A DNA stretch of 22,422 nt from Cyanobacteria bacterium UBA9971 (lineage in GTDB: Bacteria > Cyanobacteriota > Vampirovibrionia > Gastranaerophilales > UBA9971): positions 1 through 22,422 of the forward strand of contig DNRP01000171.1 of assembly GCA_003499955.1 (NCBI GenBank), given 5' to 3'. Both the position numbers and the translations under genes were made by a program. Below are positions 1 to 8,600 of the stretch, piece after piece (position 1 is the first letter of the stretch; every line of letters begins with the position of its first letter). The notes under the pieces are model-generated. The model was not told where the DNA came from and ran no database searches. It saw only the letters and a program-made list of their open reading frames with translations.

Positions 1-38
1 AAAAAATAAAGTAATATTAAAAATTATAATATTACTTT
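1..38 (-). terminator. Probable terminator of the PspA gene
   Basis: A perfect 12-bp inverted repeat (8-19 with 27-38, 7-nt loop) is followed, reading the minus strand, by a T-rich run at 7-1. It lies just past the stop of the minus-strand PspA gene, where a Rho-independent terminator is expected. The stem is almost all A/T, so termination efficiency is uncertain. The rest of 39-114 shows nothing recognisable. Confidence 0.45.
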
Positions 39-114
39 ACCATTCAACTATTAACTTGTCAAGTGTATTTGTTTTTTAAAACTTATACCTAAATATCAGT
101 ATTTAAGCAATAAT

Positions 115-828
115 TTAATCTTTCTTGGTCAGCAATCTTGTCTTAATTTCAGCTAATGAGCCTGCAACGGCTAGTTTGTCTGTTCCCATTAACCGATTAT
201 TAATTTTATTTTCCTGTCCGCAGTCAAATTCTGATACATACTCGTATGCTTGAGCCAAAGACTCTTCTTCAATAATTTTATTCTTGATATTTGCAAGAAT
301 ATTAGCTGTATTTTCAGAATCAATGCTGCAGAACTGTTTATTAATTCTTTTTATCGAAGTGGCAATTTTATATCGGGCTTTCAATATAGTTAATTCTTCC
401 TGCCAGCTTGTAACTTGAACTTTTAAATCCTTAATTTTTGATTCAAATTGATTTGTTAGCATTTCCTGCTGATTAACGCTTTCTGCAATCCTTGTCGCTT
501 GAATATAAGCCTGACTTCTTTTGATTATAAGTTCACTTGCAAGTTTGTCTGCTTCCTGTTCATTAACCATATTTTCCTGTGCTTTTTCAAGAATAGCCGT
601 AGCTTGTCTTTCATAATTCATAGCCTGTTTATATTTTTCCTGTAATTCTCTTTTTAAAATATTTAGCACAGCTCTTATTTTTACAAGGTTTTTTAGGCTA
701 ATTTCCAGTTCTTTCTTTAGATTCTTGATATTTTGTTCAGCTAACTTAATAGGGTCTTCAATTTTATCCAGAATCGAACCTGTCTCTGCTCTGACAATCT
801 TAAAAAACCTTTTAAATAAGTTAAACAT
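115..828 (-). CDS. PspA/IM30 (Vipp1) family membrane-stress protein
   Basis: This 237-residue protein has the build of the PspA/IM30 family: an N-terminal amphipathic helix (MFNLFKRFFKIV), the family-typical DKIEDP segment near residues 21-26, then an almost uninterrupted charged coiled coil to about residue 165. No signal peptide or transmembrane helix is visible. Family members are peripheral inner-membrane proteins that form ESCRT-III-like assemblies and protect or remodel stressed membranes. A good Shine-Dalgarno (GGAGAG) precedes the ATG on the minus strand. It is divergent from the NfeD-like/flotillin pair, a partnership seen in other bacteria, so the three probably work together on membrane integrity. 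PspA and Vipp1 cannot be separated here; there is no clear long Vipp1-type C-terminal extension. Confidence 0.85.
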   Translation of the reverse strand: MFNLFKRFFKIVRAETGSILDKIEDPIKLAEQNIKNLKKELEISLKNLVKIRAVLNILKRELQEKYKQAMNYERQATAILEKAQENMVNEQEADKLASELIIKRSQAYIQATRIAESVNQQEMLTNQFESKIKDLKVQVTSWQEELTILKARYKIATSIKRINKQFCSIDSENTANILANIKNKIIEEESLAQAYEYVSEFDCGQENKINNRLMGTDKLAVAGSLAEIKTRLLTKKD

Positions 829-1037
829 TATTTCTCTCCTAAATTTAATTTATAAAAATAAAATAAATATTAGTAGTAAATTAAAGCGAGTTAAATTGCT
901 CTTCTATACATACTTTTTAGCGGTCGCGATTATTAATTTTATTATCAAGATAAGTAAATATGCCTTTAAAAAACCTTTACTTGCTAAATGAAAGCGTATT
1001 ATTATAAATTAAGATTACATAAAAGAGATAAGCAAAG

Positions 1038-1634
1038 ATGTTACTAGAAAGTCTTGATACATATTCAAAAACTTACCTGATTATAGCAATCGCAAGTACA
1101 ATTATGTTCGTTATTAAACTTGTTTTAATGCTTGTTGGTGGTGATTCTGTTGAAACGGATGTCGAATTTCATTCAGGGGAGACGCATGTAAGTTCAGACA
1201 GCGCTTTTGTATTGTTCTCCGTTGAATCAATTCTGTCATTTTTAATGGGATTTGGCTGGGCTGGCCTTACAGCAAGAAATGAGTGGCATCTTACAATCAT
1301 TGCATCTGTTCCTATAGCATTTATCGTTGGCGTATCAATGATGTTATTTATTACTTTTCTGATGATGCAGGTCAGAAAACTCAATAGAACTATTGAATTC
1401 GATATTTATGATTGTGTAGGTAAAACAGGAAGCGTTTATACAGAGTTAAAAAAAGACAAAATCGGCCAGGTTAAGATTGTTGCTTCCGGCAAATCAAGAA
1501 TTTTAAATGCTATTAACAGAACACAAGAAAAAATAAACTCTTTTTCATCAATTATAGTTACAGATATTGAGGATAATAATTTAATAGTAGCGGAATATAA
1601 AGGAGAAATGGAAGATGGAACAATTTATAACTGA
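1038..1634 (+). CDS. NfeD-like (YqiJ-type) membrane protein with C-terminal OB-like domain
   Basis: This 198-residue protein has three hydrophobic segments, about residues 13-35, 57-79 and 85-112. A soluble C-terminal part of about 75 residues (from around residue 125) contains the pattern GKTGSVYTELKKDKIGQVKI, resembling the small beta-barrel (OB-fold) domain of NfeD proteins. The next gene encodes a flotillin and overlaps it by 20 bases, the usual NfeD-flotillin coupling (as in E. coli yqiJ-yqiK). In that family NfeD is thought to be the membrane partner of the flotillin scaffold. The ATG at 1038 is preceded only by a weak purine-rich stretch. Assignment rests on topology plus neighbour; sequence similarity to NfeD is modest. 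Confidence 0.7.
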   Translation: MLLESLDTYSKTYLIIAIASTIMFVIKLVLMLVGGDSVETDVEFHSGETHVSSDSAFVLFSVESILSFLMGFGWAGLTARNEWHLTIIASVPIAFIVGVSMMLFITFLMMQVRKLNRTIEFDIYDCVGKTGSVYTELKKDKIGQVKIVASGKSRILNAINRTQEKINSFSSIIVTDIEDNNLIVAEYKGEMEDGTIYN

Positions 1635-3198
1635 TCCAAGCATTATGACTTTTGTTGTAATACCGGTCTTAATTTTAGTCTTTATTTTGGCATTTATTAC
1701 CAAACAATACAAAAGATGCCCCTCAAACAAAATCCTGGTTATCTATGGAAAAGTAACCGGCGAACAATCTGCCAAATGTATTCATGGCGGAGGTTCTTTC
1801 ATAATTCCACTTATTCAGGATTATAGTTATCTTTCTCTTGAACCAATGACAACAGAAATTGATTTAAAAGGCGCTCTTTCAAAAAACAATATTAGGGTTA
1901 ATGCACCATCTACCTTTACTTTTGGAATTTCAACAGATACAAGTTTAATGTCTAATGCTGCTGAAAGATTACTGGAACTTACAAAGAAAGATATTATAGA
2001 TCAGGCTAACGATATTATTCTTGGACAATTAAGACTTGTTATCGCAACTCTTGAGATTGAAGAAATTAACCAGGATCGCGAAAAATTCTTAGAACAAATT
2101 AATATGAACGTTAACAGTGAGTTAAATAAGGTCGGACTTGAAGTAATAAACGTAAATATTAGAGATATTACAGATGAGTCAGGATATATTGATGCAATTG
2201 GTAAACGTGCAGCAGCTGAAGCGATAAATATAGCAAAAATTCAAGTTGCACAACAAGAAAAGCTCGGTGCAATCGGTGAAGCAGAAGCAAGTAAAGATAA
2301 AGAAGTACAAGTTGCTTTACAGCTTGCACAGGCACAAATAGGAAGAACAACTGCTATTAAAGAACAAAGAGTTCAAACGGCAAACTTAGAAGCAGAAGCC
2401 GCAATGGGAGAAGCCTCAGCTAATAAAAATAAAGAAGTACAAATAGCTCAGCAAGAATCTCAATTAAAAATCGGACAAACAGAAGCAAATAAAAATCAGA
2501 GAATTCAAACAGCAGTCTATGAAGCTGAAGCAGTTCAAGGCGAAAACACCTCGAAAGCTAATATTGCCCAATATGAAGCTGATTTGGCAGAAAAACAGGC
2601 AGATTCTAAAAGACGCGGAGAAGTTGCCAGAGCTAATGCTGAACGAGATGTATTAATTGCTCAGAAAGCACAGGAGTCAGCACGTTTAGAAAAAGAAGAA
2701 GTTGCCAAACAAGAAATTGAAAAACGCATCATAGAAATTCAATCAGATGCAGAAGCTGAAAAACAAAGACGTATTGCACTTGGTGAAGCAGATGCAATAA
2801 AAGCAAAATACTTTGCAGAGGCGGAAGGTATTAAAGCTATACTTGAATCAAAGGCAAACGGATATCAAAAACTCGTTCAAGTATGCGGAGATCGTCCTGA
2901 TATAGCAACAAGCTTCTTGATGATTGAGAAAATTGAACAAATAGTTGAAAAACAAGTTGAAGCAATAAAAAATATCAAATTTGATAAAATCACTGTTTGG
3001 GATGGAGGAGCAGGAAGTGCTAATGGTAGCACTACAGCTAATTTCATGAGGGATTTGATGAAATCTTTGCCCGCAATGCATGATCTTGCAAAACAAGCTG
3101 GTGTAAAACTTCCTGAATATCTTGGGTCTGTTGGAGAAAATCCAGATAATACAACCGCAGTTAATAATATGCCTGAGCAACAGGAACAATCTAAATAA
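1615..3198 (+). CDS. Flotillin / SPFH-domain membrane scaffold (YqiK/FloT-like)
   Basis: This 527-residue protein has an N-terminal membrane segment (residues 9-29), an SPFH/band-7 domain (about 35-195, with the characteristic stretch GLEVINVNIRDITDESGYID at 174-193), then a long Ala/Glu-rich coiled coil to about 420 and a Gly/Asn-rich tail. Flotillins oligomerise on the cytoplasmic face of the membrane and organise functional microdomains. The coiled coil contains five tandem 22-residue units at 199-308, described among the findings. The start lies inside the end of the NfeD-like gene (20-base overlap), indicating translational coupling; GGAG at 1602-1605 is a possible ribosome binding site. 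A strong terminator follows the stop. Confidence 0.9.
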   Translation: MEQFITDPSIMTFVVIPVLILVFILAFITKQYKRCPSNKILVIYGKVTGEQSAKCIHGGGSFIIPLIQDYSYLSLEPMTTEIDLKGALSKNNIRVNAPSTFTFGISTDTSLMSNAAERLLELTKKDIIDQANDIILGQLRLVIATLEIEEINQDREKFLEQINMNVNSELNKVGLEVINVNIRDITDESGYIDAIGKRAAAEAINIAKIQVAQQEKLGAIGEAEASKDKEVQVALQLAQAQIGRTTAIKEQRVQTANLEAEAAMGEASANKNKEVQIAQQESQLKIGQTEANKNQRIQTAVYEAEAVQGENTSKANIAQYEADLAEKQADSKRRGEVARANAERDVLIAQKAQESARLEKEEVAKQEIEKRIIEIQSDAEAEKQRRIALGEADAIKAKYFAEAEGIKAILESKANGYQKLVQVCGDRPDIATSFLMIEKIEQIVEKQVEAIKNIKFDKITVWDGGAGSANGSTTANFMRDLMKSLPAMHDLAKQAGVKLPEYLGSVGENPDNTTAVNNMPEQQEQSK

Positions 3199-3210
3199 AT
3201 TCAAAAACAG

Positions 3211-3253
3211 AATAAAGATAAACTAGCTATAAAGCCGGTTTATCTTTATTTTT
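3211..3253 (+). terminator. Rho-independent terminator after the flotillin gene
   Basis: A perfect 13-bp inverted repeat (AATAAAGATAAAC at 3211-3223 with GTTTATCTTTATT at 3238-3250) encloses a 14-nt loop and runs into a T-rich tail (3249-3253). It sits 12 bases after the flotillin stop and separates the NfeD-flotillin operon from the next gene. Confidence 0.8.
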
Positions 3254-3281
3254 ATATAATAGCTGAATAGAAAAAGAAATA

Positions 3282-4496
3282 ATGAAAAAAAGTAATTTCG
3301 ATAAAATTTTAGAAGATGAAATTTCTAATTCTAATAATACTGATTTAAATCCAAATAAAGACCAATTGCTTAATTTTACGTTGATTGTGTTGGGAATCCT
3401 TATTATATTGAGTTTTCTTTATATTCTTAACCCTAATAAAGCTAAACAAAAGGATAATGCGGAATTACGTAAAAACAATTTTGCGTCTCAAAATTCTGAA
3501 GAACACAGGTTTGATAATAAAACTAAATCTCCGTCAAGTTTATTACCACCCAAAGCTAATTTAAATATTCAAAAGACACAACATAAGTTGGCCATACCAT
3601 ATTACGCTAAAGATATTGCTGATATTTATTCTAACAAGCCTTCCAAACCAATAGAAACAAGAAACAACAAAATTTACACATTAAAAATAGATGCCAAATC
3701 AGGTCCTTGGGACATAAATGCAAATAAAGCATACAGTTATGATTATATGGATTCTTCTCCTCCCGTTATAATAAAAGTAAAATCCGGAAATAAAGTAAAA
3801 ATCAGTTATTTAAAAGGATATGCAAACTCTGATTATCCGAATAATCCTGATAGAATAACAGATGCGGGTGGTTATTCGAAGTCAATGATTACATATCTAG
3901 GACAACTTCCCTCTTTTTATATTAATGAAAATATTAATCATATGGCTTTACTCGGAACGTTTGGAGATTCCAACAGAGTTATAGTTGGTTCTCCTTTTTT
4001 CATTGGAAAAGAACCAATTGATTTAGTTGTTCCTAAAGGAGCTACACAAATACAATTAGGTGTTAACGATAATCGATTTAGTGATAATGCCGGTTGGTAT
4101 CTGGTTAGGGTCGAAATCAATACTCATCAAAACTTGGATAAAACGCTTATTCCTGATAAAGACAGAGTTAAAAATCAGGAAAAATTAAATAAAAACAATG
4201 CTAATGATGTTGATTTTGTACCATACATGAGGGAATTGCAACGAAGAATTAAAAGAAACTGGCATCCGCCTCGCAGAGATGAAAGTAAACGTGTGCAGGT
4301 TCTCTTTAAATTAAATAAAAAAGGTGATTTGCTGAGATTAAATATAAGCAAAAGCTCTGGCAATATTGAGGCTGACAATGCAGCACTTGAAGCTATAAAA
4401 ATAAGTGCACCTTTTAGACCATTGCCACCAGAATATCAGGGAAGTGACATTGATATTCAGTTTACATTTGATTATAACGTTTTTAATAAGAATTAA
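3282..4496 (+). CDS. Membrane-anchored protein: LecA-like lectin domain plus TonB/TolA C-terminal domain
   Basis: This 404-residue protein has a short cytoplasmic N-terminus, one transmembrane helix (about 31-49), a polar linker, a middle domain (about 131-279) and a C-terminal domain (about 312-398). The C-terminal domain (YMRELQRRIKRNWHPP, then GDLLRLNISKSSG and A..AI..SAPFRPLPP) fits the TonB/TolA C-terminal family, which contacts outer-membrane partners. The middle domain ends in QLGVNDNRFSDNAGWYLVRV (258-277), very like the calcium-binding end of the LecA/PA-IL galactophilic lectin fold. The predicted protein would span the periplasm from the inner membrane. It is monocistronic: a terminator lies upstream and an integration scar downstream. 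Whether it binds sugar or energises transport cannot be told from sequence. The ribosome binding site is weak. Confidence 0.7.
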   Translation: MKKSNFDKILEDEISNSNNTDLNPNKDQLLNFTLIVLGILIILSFLYILNPNKAKQKDNAELRKNNFASQNSEEHRFDNKTKSPSSLLPPKANLNIQKTQHKLAIPYYAKDIADIYSNKPSKPIETRNNKIYTLKIDAKSGPWDINANKAYSYDYMDSSPPVIIKVKSGNKVKISYLKGYANSDYPNNPDRITDAGGYSKSMITYLGQLPSFYINENINHMALLGTFGDSNRVIVGSPFFIGKEPIDLVVPKGATQIQLGVNDNRFSDNAGWYLVRVEINTHQNLDKTLIPDKDRVKNQEKLNKNNANDVDFVPYMRELQRRIKRNWHPPRRDESKRVQVLFKLNKKGDLLRLNISKSSGNIEADNAALEAIKISAPFRPLPPEYQGSDIDIQFTFDYNVFNKN

Positions 4497-4587
4497 TTCA
4501 AATAAAAATATTGAATTTAATACTTTAAATTTTCTAAATTTAAGAAAGCCAAATCTTTTGCTTCTTTATTTTGTTGATTTCCATTGA

Positions 4588-5103
4588 AATACAAACTTAA
4601 TCCAATATATAAAATACAAACAGAAGCAAGCCATAGGCGAGCATTGGATAAAACCAATAGTCATAACAGCTTTACAAACAGGAATGCGAAAAAGTGAAAT
4701 ATTAGACCTTCAATGGAGTTGCGTGGATTTCACACAAAAATATATTGATGTCTTACAAACAAAATCAGGAAAACCCCGACAAATACCAATGTCAGAAAGA
4801 CTTTATAATACTTTAAATGAGCAAAAAAGAATCAATGAGTATGTTTTCATAAATCCAATTACAAAAAACAGACATGGGAATATAAATGATATTTTTCCAG
4901 ATTTTCTCAAAAAAGCTGAAGTTAAAAACTTTAGATTTCACGATTTAAGGCACACAGCAGCTACAAGAATGGTAGAAAAAGGAGCTGATCTTGTAGTTGT
5001 AAAAGATATTCTTGGACATGCGGATATTAATATTACAATGAGATACGCTCACCCTGTACCAGAAATGAAGCTTAAAGCAATTAAAGCGTTAAATGATTAT
5101 TAG
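4588..5103 (+). pseudogene. Relic tyrosine integrase (catalytic domain only)
   Basis: The reading frame opens after a stop at 4585-4587 and encodes the C-terminal catalytic domain of a phage-type tyrosine recombinase. It has TGMRKSE (first catalytic Arg), HDLRHTAATR (His-x-x-Arg), LGH and the nucleophile Tyr in MRYAH. The arm-binding and core-binding N-terminal domains (about 190 residues) are missing. An in-frame ATG at 4684 could start a 139-residue product, but it begins inside the first catalytic motif and has no clear ribosome binding site. The C-terminus (KAIKALNDY) closely matches that of the intact integrase at 18880-20013 (QGIKALNDF), so the two are related but different enzymes. It lies immediately outside the left att copy and is best read as the remains of an earlier element in the same tRNA. 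Confidence 0.85.
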
Positions 5104-5122
5104 TATTTTAATCAAAAAATTA

Positions 5123-5150
5123 ATCCCTAAATCATAGGGATATTATTTTG
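5123..5150 (+). terminator. Hairpin after the relic integrase
   Basis: ATCCCTA (5123-5129) pairs with TAGGGAT (5135-5141) across a 5-nt loop, followed by ATTATTTTG. It is placed 19 bases past the relic integrase stop, so it was probably that gene's terminator. The T-tract is interrupted. Confidence 0.45.
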
Positions 5151-5153
5151 TCA

Positions 5154-5201
5154 TTACGTAAATATTACGGAAAACTGTTATTTACGTATTTTACGGAAAA
5201 C
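5154..5201 (+). repeat. Imperfect direct repeats between relic integrase and att copy
   Basis: TTACGTA at 5154-5160 and 5182-5188, and TTACGGAAAAC at 5165-5175 and 5191-5201, form two imperfect tandem units of about 26-28 bp. They sit between the relic integrase and the tRNA-derived att sequence, the position where arm-type integrase sites usually lie. I infer these were the arm sites of the older element. Confidence 0.5.
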
Positions 5202-5230
5202 CTGAAAACCCTTGCTATAAAAAGAAAGAA

Positions 5231-5272
5231 TGGGCAATGAGGGACTTGAACCCACGACCCCTTGAATGTCGA
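5231..5272. repeat. Left attachment site: copy of the tRNA-Val 3' part
   Basis: All 42 bases are identical to 21306-21347. Identity ends at 5272/21347, where the tRNA continues into its anticodon stem on the right but not here, so this is only the 3' part of a tRNA, in minus orientation. It marks the far end of the integrated element. Confidence 0.93.
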
Positions 5273-5621
5273 GCTGAAAAGTCCTATTGGTAAGGCTTTT
5301 GCGGATTTAATAACATTTAATCCCATTTGTTGCAGCACTTAACATACAAGTCATTTTTAGTTTAGCACATTTATAAACATTTTTGAAGGTTTTATGGGAA
5401 TTTTTGTAGCAATTTTGTAGCAAGATTTCTTGAACAGATTCTTAAACCCCGCCCTATAGAAATTGTGGGCTTGTCCCACATACATTTTTAATATAGCCCC
5501 CCGGGGGCAAGGATTTAGGAACAGGGAGTCTTAGTCAACGGGAGCCATTTTAAACCGCACCATTTTTTAAGTTTCAAAAGTTCCAACAGGAGAAAATTTA
5601 AACTTAAAAAACAAAATTAAT
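5273..5621. other. Noncoding left end of the element with integrase-arm-like repeats and GC-rich hairpins
   Basis: No convincing gene is present. The stretch holds a TTGCAGCA motif at 5330-5337 and a tandem 11-bp repeat (5402-5423, listed separately). A hairpin TGTGGG/CCCACA lies at 5464-5480, followed by an interrupted T-run. A 13-base GC palindrome-like sequence (GCCCCCCGGGGGC, 5496-5508) stands out in very AT-rich DNA. It resembles the protein-binding end region of an integrating element rather than a gene region. Confidence 0.5.
5402..5423 (+). repeat. Tandem 11-bp repeat, candidate integrase arm sites (left)
   Basis: TTTTGTAGCAA occurs twice back to back (5402-5412, 5413-5423), 130 bp inside the left att copy. 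A related pair with the same 11-bp period and orientation, A(C/T)TTGCAACAA, lies at 21221-21242 near the right end. Matching direct repeats at both ends are typical of arm-type binding sites of tyrosine integrases. Confidence 0.55.
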
Positions 5622-5650
5622 TTGACAATTTAAATTTCATTTGTTTTATA
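5622..5650 (+). promoter_or_regulatory. Sigma70-type promoter of the STAND-nuclease gene
   Basis: TTGACA at 5622-5627, a 17-base spacer, then TTTATA at 5645-5650 (TATACT at 5647-5652 is the alternative -10). Transcription would begin near 5657, about 20 bases before the GTG start proposed for the downstream gene. Confidence 0.6.
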
Positions 5651-5676
5651 CTTATATATGCCAAGTGAGGTGTAAA

Positions 5677-8600
5677 GTGGATATAAGCCAAAATTTTTCA
5701 AATAAAAAAATAAGTACAGGAACTAGAAAAGGCAATGAGTATGAGAAACTTTTCTTGGGCTTGAAATGTCTCGAAATGTTGCAAGATTCAAATATTGAAT
5801 ATGTGTACCACGAGGTAAAAGAACTTTTGCCTTTTGATGATATAGTTGTAGTTTCAAAGGATAAAATAGAATGTTATCAAACAAAGCACTCTATTAACAA
5901 TAATGAATTTATTACATATGACGATATTTTAAATGAAGAATCTGAGTTATCTATAAAAAGGTATAAAACACCTTGGTTGTATTTCTTAAGTAAAAAGAAT
6001 CTTAAAGATATTATTTTCCATATTTATTCTAATAAAAGTCCTAATGAAGAACTAGCAAATGCTTTAAATGGAGAATTTTTATGTACTAAAATTATTGAAA
6101 ACACTAATTCAAGCAGAAGAAAAAAACTTAAAAAGGTAGCTGAATTTGACGATGAAGATAATTTTACTAATTTACTTAAATCTTTAAGATTTGATTTAAA
6201 AAAAGAAAACAAGGAACAACTTGAAGATTTAATTGAAATAAAATTAAAAGATTTGTTTGGAAATAGTTATAAACAAGAGATTTTTGAGAAATATAAAAAT
6301 AAAATAAGTGATTGGTTTTTAGAATCTAATACTCGAGAGATAACAAAACAAGACATTGAAAAAGCTTTAAATATTAATAATGCTTCAGTTTCTCAAGAAT
6401 TTGATATTGATGATTCTTTTATTGAAAATACAAATTTTCAAACAGAGTTAAAAACATTAATAAATCAAAATCATTCATACTTGAATATTATTGGAACTCC
6501 AGGAAGTGGCAAGTCTACTTTCATTACTAACTACATAGAAGAAAATTTGCAAAAAGGCAAAAAGTCTTTTATAAAATATTTTTGCTACACAAATATAAAA
6601 GAAGATATATATACACCAGAAAATAGAGCCAACAAAAATCGTTTTTTAGAATACTTTATAAAACAATTTTGGTTAAAATTTAATCATATTATAGGGCTTA
6701 ATGATCCTGCTAGATATGATTATTCTGAAGAAAATTTTTTAAAATGTCTAAAAGTACTTGGAGATTATTTCAAAGATAAAAAAGAAAAACTTTTAATCAT
6801 TATAGATGGGCTAGATCATACTGTAAGAGCGTCCATACCAGAATTTGAAAAATTTATAAATATATTACCTAAACCTGAAAATGTTCCAAACGGAATAATA
6901 TGGATAATAACATCACAAGGGAAAAAATACCTAAGAGAAGATATTAAGTTCTATTGTGAACAAAATTCTACAATTATTGAGCTCCCTACATTTGATATTA
7001 ATAAAACATCTGAATATTTCCAAAAAGCTTTTAAAAACAAACCTGATTACATAGATATAATTAATCCAAATTTGCAGAGTTTACAAAAAAAATCAGAAGG
7101 ATTGCCACTATATTTAAAATACATTAAAGATTTTTTGGACGATAGTGCCTTAGAAAATTTACAAGAAACCATAAATAATATTCCTCAAATAGTGAATAAA
7201 GAAATCTCATATTATTATAATATTTTATGGATTGAGCATAGTGAAAATATTGAGTTTAAAAAGCTTTGCAGTACTATATCTCTACTAGAATTTAATATTA
7301 CTAAAGATAATTTATTTAATATATGCAAAATTGATATTTTTAATGAAAAACCTTTTGACTATTTAAAGCATTTATTGAAAAGAAACGATGATGAAACATA
7401 TCAAATATTTCATAATAGTTTTAGAGAATTTGTAAAATCAAAACTAGACAATTCTTTGAAAGCTACTATTAATCAAAATATTTTTATATATCTGGAAGGT
7501 CAAGAAAAATTTAATAAAATTAGATTTAATTATATATACACTTATGCATACAGATTAGGAAATTATAGATTTATTTTTGACTCTATCTCAACAGAATTTA
7601 TTGACGATGCCTTAATAAATGGATTTAATGAGGAAGAGTTATACAATTTATTAGATGTTGCAATAAATGCAACAAAAAAGACTTTAAATTTTACAGAATT
7701 GTCAAAGATTGTTTTTTTAAGGTCAGAGGTTTCAAAGCGTTTTGAGTATCATATAAACAAAATACAAATATATAAAACATACTTGGCTGCAAAAGACTTT
7801 GATAAAATTTTTAATTTAATTTCAAAGGGAGAAAATATTCTTGATTTAAATATAGACATAGCTAGCATATTAATTGATTTATCTCAAGAAAATTTAACTG
7901 AAACATATAAAAAAAAATGTTTTACTCTTGCAAAAGACTTTTTTAATAAATTTTTGCAACTTATAGATAATGACCCTGATTATGATGGGAGCTTAGATAA
8001 TAAAATTTACGAACTAGCTTCTATTTATCACTCTAAGCCTTTATTTTTAACTAATATAGTTGAAAATGCAATACAATCAATGTCAAATGTTGAAGAATGG
8101 CAAATAAATCAAACCCTTGTGTTATTTAAAAAGATTATTGGACATTTATATTCAAATAATAGATTTGATTTTTTGCTATCGCTGAGAAAGGAAATTGAAG
8201 ATGAAAAATTATTAGAAGTTTGGTATATAGAAACGTCTAAACTAAAACTAAAAAATAATAATTTACATGGAACAAAATATATTAAAAATGCTAAAAGCCA
8301 TATAAAGTCAGAAGAAAGTACAATAAAATATCTTTCTTTGCTTATACAAGCAAATATTCAGCAAGAGCTTATAATTGAATATTTGGGCGATATTAAATTA
8401 TTTCCTGATATTGATACCAATACTTCATACTATTCAAAAGCTAAAGAGAAATTCTCATTATTTAGAGACTATATAAATATCTTATTATATTGTGACAAAC
8501 AAAAAGAAATAAATTTTTTAAAAAATGAATACTTATTTCCTTTAGATAATTGGCTCAAGGTATATTACTATGCCAATATAGAGCTTTTGGAAGCTATTAA

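Noticed and set aside
725..991. Plus-strand ORF overlapping the PspA gene start
   Set aside because: Half of it is antisense to PspA, the rest is low-complexity AT-rich sequence; no ribosome binding site or recognisable domain.
2848..3204. Minus-strand ORF opposite the flotillin end
   Set aside because: Antisense to a well-supported flotillin frame; composition looks like a shadow.
5641..5676. TTG at 5641 as the start of the STAND-nuclease gene
   Set aside because: It overlaps the predicted -10 box and has no ribosome binding site; GTG at 5677 has AGGTG at proper spacing.
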